Assembly: GCA_030430425.1 (NCBI GenBank)
Contig: JAUIFS010000005.1
Coordinates: 1-34,353 of the forward strand
Direction: 5' to 3'
From: a bacterium
Lineage (GTDB): Bacteria > Patescibacteriota > Minisyncoccia > Phycocordibacterales > UBA918
DNA: 34,353 nt
In this document: positions 24,752-31,564 of the stretch, one piece after another
Layout: the number at the start of each line of letters is the position of its first letter
Numbering within the stretch: position 1 is the stretch's first letter
The notes under the pieces: model-generated
The model's input: only the letters and a program-made list of their open reading frames with translations
What the model was told of the DNA's origin: nothing
Database searches by the model: none
Translations under genes and position numbers: made by a program

Positions 24752-25462
24752 ATGAATGCTAAAGATACAAACATAAACGACAATAACTTTAAAAAGTTAT
24801 TGCACAATGACGATTATTATCGCCATATTTTTAAAAAGACAGAAAAGATAGTGTCGGTAGTCTTTTATATTGTGCAGAATATTGACCATAATAAAAAGTC
24901 AGAGACACATATCAGCAACATAGCGTCAAAGGCACATTTTGCCCATGAGAACGCATTGCGGTCACTTGAGGTCAAACCAATGAACTCCAAGGAGGTTCTT
25001 GAGCAGTTTGCACAAGCACTGATCGGGCTCGATAGCGTGCTGCGCATTGCCGGAGCAAGTGGTGTATTCTCTGCAGAGGTGCTGCATGTGGTTACGGCGG
25101 AAATTGACAGTGTACTGCGATCGCTTTCTGGGTACATGTCCCCAGAAGTAGGAGTTGAATCATCATTCCTGCAAAATGTATCTGCTCCAGAAGCCCCTAT
25201 ACGGAAAGCATCAGCCCCGGTACAAAACACTGCGCGGAAAACAGCTTCTCAAGCATCCCAACCTCCGGTAAATAGTGCCGACCGACGCACACGCATTCAG
25301 ACTATCCTAGAGGCAAAAGGGGAGGCAACTATTAAAGACATTTCGGAGATTGTCACGGACTGTAGTGAAAAGACAATCCAACGCGAGCTAAACGCCATGA
25401 TAGATGAGAACATAGTTCAGAGACAAGGAGAGCGACGCTGGTCAAAGTATTCACTTGCTTAG
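24752..25462 (+). CDS. Winged-helix (DeoR-like) DNA-binding protein
   Basis: A 236-aa protein. The N-terminal half (about 1-140) is helical, with no recognised domain (KKTEKIVSVVFYIVQNI, then a segment around VLEQFAQALIGLDSVLRIAG). A Pro/Ala/Ser/Gln-rich linker (about 145-170) leads to a C-terminal winged helix (about 176-236): RRTRIQTILEAKGEATIKDI, then TDCSEKTIQRELNAMIDENI and the wing GERRWSKYSLA, as in DeoR-type regulators. It has a sigma-70 promoter and a real Shine-Dalgarno sequence. It lies before the S-layer-like gene, whose regulation it could influence, but there is no direct evidence. Confidence 0.82.
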   Translation: MNAKDTNINDNNFKKLLHNDDYYRHIFKKTEKIVSVVFYIVQNIDHNKKSETHISNIASKAHFAHENALRSLEVKPMNSKEVLEQFAQALIGLDSVLRIAGASGVFSAEVLHVVTAEIDSVLRSLSGYMSPEVGVESSFLQNVSAPEAPIRKASAPVQNTARKTASQASQPPVNSADRRTRIQTILEAKGEATIKDISEIVTDCSEKTIQRELNAMIDENIVQRQGERRWSKYSLA

Positions 25463-25798
25463 TAGCCGCATACACGTATGTAAAAAGTTATAGTCTTTTA
25501 AAAAAGAGACAAACGCACAGTTCTTTAAAAGTCATATACGGACACACAAAACGTAGACGAGGGTCGATACACAGGTCGAGGACTACCCTTCGCTGAACAG
25601 CGTGAAGCAAGTGCAGACAAGGATTACTCTTGGCGAAGCGGAGCGACGAAAAGGGTAACCCTTGGCAAACGGTGTTAGGCCACCAGACTCTTGCCCTCCC
25701 AATTTTTCTATTGCCTAGTTGCCATTTACCCTAGGTTCCCATGTAAGAAAGCAGCAGGGAGGACGTCATAAAGGGTAGTCGCAAGCGATGCGTATGTA
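25463..25798. repeat. Intergenic region with degenerate REP-like motifs
   Basis: No credible gene. Three sequences resemble the REP palindromes around the RAYT gene: a close match AAGGGTAACCCTTGGCAAAC (25659-25678), a degraded CAAGGATTACTCTTGGC (25618-25634), and a partial GGACTACCCTTCGC (25581-25594). Small hairpins such as CGCTGAACAGCG lie between. Probably decayed REP/BIME units. I considered RNase P RNA and tmRNA and could not find their conserved cores. Confidence 0.5.
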
Positions 25799-25827
25799 TT
25801 GACTTTAGAGTCGTAAACACGTATCTT
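25799..25827 (+). promoter_or_regulatory. Upstream promoter of the S-layer-like gene
   Basis: TTGACT (25799-25804), 17-bp spacer, TATCTT (25822-25827). The -35 is near consensus. Confidence 0.6.
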
Positions 25828-25870
25828 TTCTTGCAATCGCAACAGTTATCGCAGCTATCCACAAAGCCTT

Positions 25871-25899
25871 TTGATGGAGACCTGCAGAAACGGTATACT
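25871..25899 (+). promoter_or_regulatory. Main promoter of the S-layer-like gene
   Basis: TTGATG (25871-25876), 17-bp spacer, TATACT (25894-25899). Initiation near 25906 would start the mRNA exactly at a hairpin. Confidence 0.72.
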
Positions 25900-25905
25900 G
25901 TTGTC

Positions 25906-26257
25906 GTGTCCGTCTGACACGCTCTTTTTTTAGAGCGTACTCAGAAGCGGATGTTTGTTCATTGATAATCAGACTGTGTATCACACATATCTCTGTACAT
26001 ATATAAGATGATTATCACGCGCGATAAAGTGCCGCGCGGTATAAGTAGTATCTTTATTTCCCTATAACTTTTTTCCTACAGGACAGAACGACAGAAAAGG
26101 GAACTGGATTCCGCAGCTAACCAGATATGCCGACTAATGGTGTATCAGGCTAGTGATATTACGTACGGGACTCTTCTGAGTACCGTACTAATATGAATTA
26201 ATTCATATTATTCATTATATTCCCGCTAATGGGATTAATTACAACTAAATTATAGTT
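25906..26257 (+). promoter_or_regulatory. Long structured 5' leader of the S-layer-like mRNA
   Basis: About 350 nt between the main promoter and ATG 26258. It opens with two adjacent hairpins: GTGTC/GACAC (25906-25920) and ACGCTCT/AGAGCGT with a T6 loop (25919-25938). Further stems lie at about 26164-26187 (TACGG and ACTC with GAGT and CCGTA) and a perfect 20-bp palindrome at 26190-26209. No ORF and no Shine-Dalgarno sequence. Hairpins at the very 5' end commonly protect abundant mRNAs from decay. Confidence 0.6.
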
Positions 26258-28231
26258 ATGACTATTGCAAACAATGTTGCAGCAAAGCTTTCAGTAGCTT
26301 TTGTTGCAATCGCAATGATGCTCTCTCTAGTTGCTCCTGCGCAAGCGCAGACAGCTGAAGAGCTACAAGCACAGATTGCTGACCTTATGGCAACAATCAA
26401 CGCGCTTCAATCACAAGTTGGAGCAGGTGACTCAATGTCATCATCAGACGTATGTCCGTACACTTGGACTCGCTCACTAAACATGGGTGACACAGGAATG
26501 GACGTTATGAAACTACAGCAGTTCCTAAACGCTGACGTTGCTACACAAGTAGCAGCAGCAGGTTCAGCAGGTTCAGCTGGAATGGAAACTCAGTACTACG
26601 GTCCTGCTACAGGAGCGGCAGTTGCTAAGTTCCAAGAAATGTACCGAGCTGACATCCTGTCACCACTTGGTCTTGTAAACTCAACAACATTCTTCGGTCC
26701 ATCAACAATGGCGAAAGCAAACGCACTATGTGTATCTGCACCAGTTGATAACGGAGGTGATGATGGAGACGATGGAGACAACGGAGATAACTCTGATGAC
26801 TCAAACGAACTCGGAAACGACGAAGGTGATATTGAATCAGTTTCAGAAGTTTCTGCTGACGAATCTTCTCTAGAAGAAGGTGAAGAAGGTGGTATCCTTG
26901 CTTTCGAAGTTGAAATCGAAGGTGACGTAGAAATCAACCGAATCGACATCTTCGCTGAAGAAACAGGTGGAGCAAATGACGATGATGCTGATGATTACTT
27001 CGTAGAAGCTTCACTATGGGTAGATGGCGACAAGGTTGCTACTCTAGACGTAGATGATTTCGACGATGACGATGCACCATACGAAATTACTTCAGGTGGT
27101 AATGCTTATGACTACCGAATGCGATTCTCAGGTCTTGACCTAGTATTCGAAGACGGTGACGAACCAGAATTCCAACTTGCGTTCGAAGTTGTTTCACGAC
27201 TTGACTCAGACAGCATCAACAACGGTGTGTGGACAGCTGAGCTAGACTCAATCCGATTCGTTGATGGTCAAGGATTCACTGGTACTGACGAGCGAGCAGA
27301 TGATGATGTTAAGGACACAGTATCTTTCGACATGGAAGAAACAGCAGAGCTTGACATTTCTGATAACTCAGATAACCCTGATCCAACAACACTGAAGATT
27401 GACGATGGAGATGATGAGTCAGATGAATACGACGTTCTTGTATTCGAAATTGAAGAAGACAATGGTGTTGATGTAACAATCGACGACATGACATTCCAAG
27501 CAACAACAACTGGTGAAACAGATGAATCAAAAGTTATTGAAGAAGTGATCCTTTACCAAGGTTCAACAGAGCTTGCTTCAGAAACAATTGGTTCAGATGG
27601 TGACCTGATTATGTTTGAAAACCTAGGAATTGAAATTGACGGTGATGCAACTGAAGAGTTCACACTTGCAATGATCTTCAAGGGATCAGACGATGCTGGA
27701 ACAGGTTCTGACGTTACAGTAGAACTTGTATCAGTTGATGATGCTGAAGACGCTAATGGAAATGACGAAGGTGAAATGACTATCGACATTTCTGCAGGTT
27801 CAGAAACTCATACACTACGAACAGTAGTGCCAGAAGTTACTGACACTTCATTCTCAAATGATAAAGCGGAAGATGATCAGTCTGGTGTGATCTCATTCGA
27901 GTTCACTATCTCAGCTGAAGACGATGACTTCGACTTTGGTGTTGCAAACAAGGCAGCAGTTGATGGAACATCAGATGATATCCGATTCACAACTACTGGT
28001 ACTGATCTAGGTATCGATGTTGCTGCAATCACTAAGATTTCTGGTGATGCTACAGCAACAGTTGCTGGATGGACTATTACTGACGGTGAAGAAGCTACAT
28101 TCGTTATGGATGTAACATTCACTACAGTTGATTCTGGTGACAACGGTACATACCGTGTAAACGTTGACACTGTAGGTGGTATCGAAATTGACGATACTTC
28201 AGATGGTCTAACACTTTCAAACCCTAACTAG
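26258..28231 (+). CDS. Secreted S-layer-like protein with peptidoglycan-binding domain
   Basis: A 657-aa protein. The signal peptide ends near residue 30 (FVAIAMMLSLVAPAQAQ). A Leu/Gln helix (ELQAQIADLMATINALQSQV) precedes a peptidoglycan-binding type 1 domain (about 70-158: WTRSLNMGDTGMDVMKLQQF, then YYGPATGAAVAKFQ and TFFGPSTMAKAN). An acidic Gly/Asp/Asn linker (about 162-215) leads to repeated beta-sandwich domains dense in Asp and Glu, with no aromatic catalytic signature. Codon choice is strongly biased (CGA for Arg, CTA/CTT for Leu, GAC/GAA), unlike most neighbours and typical of a highly expressed gene. Tandem promoters and a long leader agree. A wall-anchored surface-layer protein is the likely role. 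Confidence 0.82.
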   Translation: MTIANNVAAKLSVAFVAIAMMLSLVAPAQAQTAEELQAQIADLMATINALQSQVGAGDSMSSSDVCPYTWTRSLNMGDTGMDVMKLQQFLNADVATQVAAAGSAGSAGMETQYYGPATGAAVAKFQEMYRADILSPLGLVNSTTFFGPSTMAKANALCVSAPVDNGGDDGDDGDNGDNSDDSNELGNDEGDIESVSEVSADESSLEEGEEGGILAFEVEIEGDVEINRIDIFAEETGGANDDDADDYFVEASLWVDGDKVATLDVDDFDDDDAPYEITSGGNAYDYRMRFSGLDLVFEDGDEPEFQLAFEVVSRLDSDSINNGVWTAELDSIRFVDGQGFTGTDERADDDVKDTVSFDMEETAELDISDNSDNPDPTTLKIDDGDDESDEYDVLVFEIEEDNGVDVTIDDMTFQATTTGETDESKVIEEVILYQGSTELASETIGSDGDLIMFENLGIEIDGDATEEFTLAMIFKGSDDAGTGSDVTVELVSVDDAEDANGNDEGEMTIDISAGSETHTLRTVVPEVTDTSFSNDKAEDDQSGVISFEFTISAEDDDFDFGVANKAAVDGTSDDIRFTTTGTDLGIDVAAITKISGDATATVAGWTITDGEEATFVMDVTFTTVDSGDNGTYRVNVDTVGGIEIDDTSDGLTLSNPN

Positions 28232-28280
28232 TCTTAGTTAGAGCTTGAAATGCAACCATTCTTGAAACTTCGGTTTCTTG

Positions 28281-28316
28281 AAAACAAAAAAGCCCCTCCG
28301 GGGGCTTTTTTGTTTT
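28281..28316 (+). terminator. Terminator of the S-layer-like gene
   Basis: 16-bp arms (28281-28296 and 28301-28316), TCCG loop, GC core GCCCC/GGGGC and long T runs. A GAAAC-TTCG-GTTTC tetraloop hairpin lies just upstream (28264-28277). Confidence 0.94.
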
Positions 28317-28329
28317 ACCTAAAAGCATA

Positions 28330-28381
28330 CCTGACCAAGGGTTACCCTTGGCAAGGTTGCCAAGGGTAGCCCTTGGTCAGG
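28330..28381. repeat. REP palindrome pair, left of the RAYT gene
   Basis: 25-bp arms (28330-28354 and 28357-28381) form an inverted pair with one G-T pair. Each arm holds a smaller palindrome, CCAAGGG-TTA-CCCTTGG type. Motif shared with the right-hand copy at 29046-29090. Confidence 0.9.
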
Positions 28382-28419
28382 ATAAGAAGCCAAGACTTGT
28401 CATGGTATCCTTACATAAA

Positions 28420-29055
28420 ATGGCAACAAGGTACATTTCATTTGCAGAAGGTGAGTTCTATCACGTATATAATCGTGGAGTTGATAAAAGAATTATTTTC
28501 AACACTGATGCTGACTATAGGAGATTTCAAGAGTTGTTGTATGTTGCCAATGCTTCTACTTCTGTGGCGCTTCGTAATTTAAAAAGAAATTACGATTCAG
28601 TCTATACCTATAAAAAGTCCGACAGTCTCGTTGCTATCGGAGCGTATTGTCTCATGCCGAACCATTTTCATATTTTATTGACACCGTTAGTGGAAAACGG
28701 TGTTAGTCTATTTATGAATAAGTTAACAACGGGGTATTCAATGTATTTTAATAAAAAATACGAACGATCAGGAGCACTGTTTTCGGGCACATTTAAAGCT
28801 AAGCATGCTGATGGGGATGAGTATCTAAAATACTTATATGCGTATATACACCTTAATCCTCAAAAACTTTTCAAAAATAAGGGAAACACTTTGAATGTAT
28901 CGATTCGGTATCCGTATAGCAGTTTGGGTGATTATGTAAATGGTGAAAGGGAAGAGTCTATTATCTTAAAAACTAAAAACTTCCCCGAGTACTTTAAGAC
29001 ATCAAACGAGCACCTACACGAACTTACAAGTTGGCTCGAGTTTGACCAAGGGTAG
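28420..29055 (+). CDS. REP-associated tyrosine transposase (RAYT, Y1/TnpA-REP)
   Basis: Single-strand HUH transposase that cuts and joins REP hairpins. The 211-aa protein has the family opening RYISFAEGEFYHVYNRGVDK (about residues 3-22), GAYCLMPNHFHILLTP with the metal-binding HxH (HUH) motif, and the catalytic helix EYLKYLYAYIHLNPQKL carrying the nucleophilic Tyr. ATG 28420 gives the family N-terminus; ATG 28402 in frame is possible. The stop codon TAG (29053-29055) lies inside the right-hand REP. REP palindromes on both sides make a complete unit of transposase plus substrate. The AT-rich codon use differs from neighbours, consistent with a mobile gene. Confidence 0.94.
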   Translation: MATRYISFAEGEFYHVYNRGVDKRIIFNTDADYRRFQELLYVANASTSVALRNLKRNYDSVYTYKKSDSLVAIGAYCLMPNHFHILLTPLVENGVSLFMNKLTTGYSMYFNKKYERSGALFSGTFKAKHADGDEYLKYLYAYIHLNPQKLFKNKGNTLNVSIRYPYSSLGDYVNGEREESIILKTKNFPEYFKTSNEHLHELTSWLEFDQG

Positions 29056-29090
29056 CCCTTGGCAAACATCCTGCCAAGGGCTACCCTTGG
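29046..29090. repeat. REP palindrome pair, right of the RAYT gene
   Basis: 19-bp perfect arms (29046-29064 and 29072-29090) with loop AACATCC. Same core CCAAGGGTAGCCCTTGG as the left copy. Contains the transposase stop codon. Confidence 0.92.
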
Positions 29091-29155
29091 CGGGATGGGT
29101 ATTCCCATTGTTTCTGTGCAGGGTTGTGTCCTTCACGGTATACTATACAAACAAA

Positions 29156-29257
29156 ATGAAGTTATTTAACAAAACCTTTTACAAGTTCCTATTTAGCTTT
29201 GCTGCGGTGGTCACGGTAACACTCGTGTTGATCCTTCTGGTGAACATTCACCTGTAG
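29156..29257 (+). CDS. Small single-helix membrane protein, 33 aa
   Basis: Not recognised. MKLFNKTFYKFLF followed by a hydrophobic segment (about 14-30, SFAAVVTVTLVLILLVN). A -10-like TATACT (about 29140-29145) lies about 10 bases upstream, no Shine-Dalgarno. The next gene begins 24 bases after its stop, so they may form one unit. Small size makes it uncertain as a gene. Confidence 0.5.
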   Translation: MKLFNKTFYKFLFSFAAVVTVTLVLILLVNIHL

Positions 29258-29281
29258 CAGCTACTTCTTATCTTGTTCTCT

Positions 29282-29743
29282 ATGATTCGTATCACTGACC
29301 AGTACTTTTGGAATATTATCTTCATACTTTTCTACGTTGCGCTTTTGACCATGGGGGTGATTATCCTGCAGACCGAAAGTCATCTTGAGTACGATAACCT
29401 CACGCTTATAGACATCTCGCTGATGGCACTCGCGTCGCACCGACTTATTCGTCTGTTCATTCATGACTCGATGACAAAGTGGTTCCGTGAGCAGTTTTAT
29501 GATGCAAAGGTGACCAAAGCAGGGAAGGTGACACTCTATAAACCTGCAACAGGTCCGCGACGAACCATCGCTGACCTCATGAGCTGCCCGTGGTGTTTTG
29601 GAGTCTGGGCGTCTTCGTTTGTCGTGTTTTTCTACTTTCTCACACCAGTGGCACAGATTCCTGTACTCATTCTCGCACTCTCCTCTGTGGCAACGATATT
29701 CCATCACTTCTCATGCTTGCTGTATAGTAAATCTCAAGAATAA
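29282..29743 (+). CDS. DUF1360 (YjcA-like) membrane protein
   Basis: A 153-aa protein with membrane helices at about residues 10-30, a third about 43-52, and two in the C-terminal third. The DUF1360 signature is present: SHRLIRLFIHDSMTKWFRE, then a GPRRTIADLMSCPWCFGVWA motif with the paired Cys. The Bacillus homologue YjcA is linked to sporulation, but that role is not transferable here; molecular function is unknown. ATG 29282 is used; a TTG at 29273 is possible. Confidence 0.78.
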   Translation: MIRITDQYFWNIIFILFYVALLTMGVIILQTESHLEYDNLTLIDISLMALASHRLIRLFIHDSMTKWFREQFYDAKVTKAGKVTLYKPATGPRRTIADLMSCPWCFGVWASSFVVFFYFLTPVAQIPVLILALSSVATIFHHFSCLLYSKSQE

Positions 29744-29808
29744 GTACGATTTTCCCTGGGGGGTTTTGTTGGGTACAAGCACGTAGCGGGGAGTGCTGGG
29801 GTGCTACC

Positions 29809-31467
29809 ATGAAGCTACTTATGAAGTATATTGCTGAACTAAAAAATCTCCTTACAGGAGAAGTGTCTGATGCACCTAATGTACTGGAGCTTAATAGTGA
29901 AGACACAAGTATTTTCCACGTACGTCCTGAGTGTGTAGTGTATCCAAAAGATACACACGACCTACAGAAACTTGTGCAATTTGTTGCAACACATCCTGAG
30001 GTGACCCTCACCGCACGTGCTGCGGGCACTGACATGTCGGGTGGACCGCTGACGTCTTCAGTGGTGGTGAGCATGACTGAACACTTCAACAAGATACATA
30101 CCGTTCGTGAAGATTATGCGGTTGTTGAGCCAGGGGTGTACTACCGAGACTTTGAGCGGAAAACACTTGCCAAAGGTGTGCTGCTCCCGTGCTACACAGC
30201 ATCAAAAGAACTGAACACAGTTGGCGGCATGGTGGCGAACAACTCCGCAGGAGAAAAGTCACTGACCTATGGAAAGACTGAAAAGTGGGTACGCGCACTG
30301 AAAGTGGTTCTCAGCGACGGCAACGAGTATGAGTTCCGGAAACTGAGCCGGACTGAGTTTGAGCATAAAAAAGCACAAAATGACTTTGAAGGTGCATTGT
30401 ATAGAAAGATAGAAAAACTAATTCTTGATAACAGAGCAACTATCGATGCAGAGCGACCAACGGTGAGTAAGAACTCAGCAGGGTACAGCATTTGGAATGT
30501 GTGGGATGAGGAAGCTGATACGTTCGACCTCACGCAACTGATCATCGGCTCCCAAGGAACACTTGGGCTTATCTCTGAAATCACGTTTGACCTAATGAAG
30601 CCAAAACAACATGCGCGTATGTTGGTCATGTTTTTACGGAAGCGACACATGCAAAAGCTGGGCGATATGGTAAATACCGTCCTTGCAGAAAAGCCTGAGA
30701 GTTTTGAGTCGTACGATGACAAGACGTTTGGTATTATGCTCCGCATTTTCCCGAAACTCCTTAAGAAACTTGGAGGCAACCCATTCAAGCTGGTATGGGA
30801 CTTTTTGCCTGAAGCAAAAATGATCCTCACAGGAGGCATTCCGAAGCTGGTACTTATGGCTGAGTTTGTGGGTGACTCTGAAGAGGAGGTGATCGCACAA
30901 GCTGCGAAAGCGCAAGAAAAAGTATTGGCAAAATATACAGTGGCTACGCATGTGACAAAGACACAGAAAGAAGGGGAGAAGTTTTGGGCTATTCGTCGGG
31001 AGAGTTTTAAGCTCTTGCGCGAGAATGTGCATGGGAAACATACGGCTCCGTTTATTGACGACATTTCTGTGTGTCCAGAAAAACTTCCTGAGTTCTTACC
31101 GAAACTGTATGCAATCATGGCAGACTACAAACTTATCTTTACCATTGCAGGACATATTGGTGATGGAAACTTCCACATCATTCCGCTTATGGACTATCAC
31201 CGACCTGACTTCAAGAAAATAATTCATGAGCTCTCAGAGCGTGTGTATGCGCTTGTGGGGGAGTACGAAGGGTCAATTACTGGTGAACACAACGATGGTC
31301 TGATTCGCACGCCATATCTCGATCGCATGTTTTCTTCAGAAATGCTTGCTGTCTTTGAAGACGTGAAAGACGCGTTCGATCCACGCGGTATTTTCAACCC
31401 ACATAAAAAGGTGCATGGTGACATGAACTTACTTCTACAATCTATAAAAAAAGAAGTGAGAGAGTAG
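29809..31467 (+). CDS. FAD-linked oxidase, GlcD/D-lactate dehydrogenase family
   Basis: A 552-aa flavoprotein that oxidises a 2-hydroxy acid such as D-lactate or glycolate. The PCMH-type FAD-binding domain covers about residues 35-215: RAAGTDMSGGPLTSSVVVSM and NTVGGMVANNSAGEKSLTYG are typical. The C-terminal FAD-oxidase cap (about 260-545) shows TIAGHIGDGNFHIIPLMD and SITGEHNDGLIRTPYL, with the conserved His residues, and ends DPRGIFNPHKKVHG. There is no fused iron-sulfur domain, so another electron acceptor is needed. The next gene encodes a b5-d1 membrane protein; an electron-transfer link is a guess. The exact substrate cannot be told from sequence. Confidence 0.92.
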   Translation: MKLLMKYIAELKNLLTGEVSDAPNVLELNSEDTSIFHVRPECVVYPKDTHDLQKLVQFVATHPEVTLTARAAGTDMSGGPLTSSVVVSMTEHFNKIHTVREDYAVVEPGVYYRDFERKTLAKGVLLPCYTASKELNTVGGMVANNSAGEKSLTYGKTEKWVRALKVVLSDGNEYEFRKLSRTEFEHKKAQNDFEGALYRKIEKLILDNRATIDAERPTVSKNSAGYSIWNVWDEEADTFDLTQLIIGSQGTLGLISEITFDLMKPKQHARMLVMFLRKRHMQKLGDMVNTVLAEKPESFESYDDKTFGIMLRIFPKLLKKLGGNPFKLVWDFLPEAKMILTGGIPKLVLMAEFVGDSEEEVIAQAAKAQEKVLAKYTVATHVTKTQKEGEKFWAIRRESFKLLRENVHGKHTAPFIDDISVCPEKLPEFLPKLYAIMADYKLIFTIAGHIGDGNFHIIPLMDYHRPDFKKIIHELSERVYALVGEYEGSITGEHNDGLIRTPYLDRMFSSEMLAVFEDVKDAFDPRGIFNPHKKVHGDMNLLLQSIKKEVRE

Positions 31468-31549
31468 ATGCATCAAGTCGGTGCATGAGTAATTAGGTTC
31501 ACTATCTACAGCACGCACGTATAGACGGAAAAGAGATGAAGTAGTCTGC

Positions 31550-31555
31550 TACTAT
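31550..31555 (+). promoter_or_regulatory. -10 box of the b5-d1 gene
   Basis: TACTAT, 9 bases before ATG 31565. The transcript would be nearly leaderless. The upstream spacer (31468-31549) holds only small hairpins such as AGTAG-TCTG-CTACT. Confidence 0.4.
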
Positions 31556-31564
31556 TGTAGATAT

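Noticed and set aside
25555-25860. RNase P RNA or tmRNA in the large intergenic region
   Set aside because: No P4 core (GAGGAAAGUC or ACAGAA partner), no tRNA-like end and no tag ORF were found. The repeated words are better explained as degenerate REPs.
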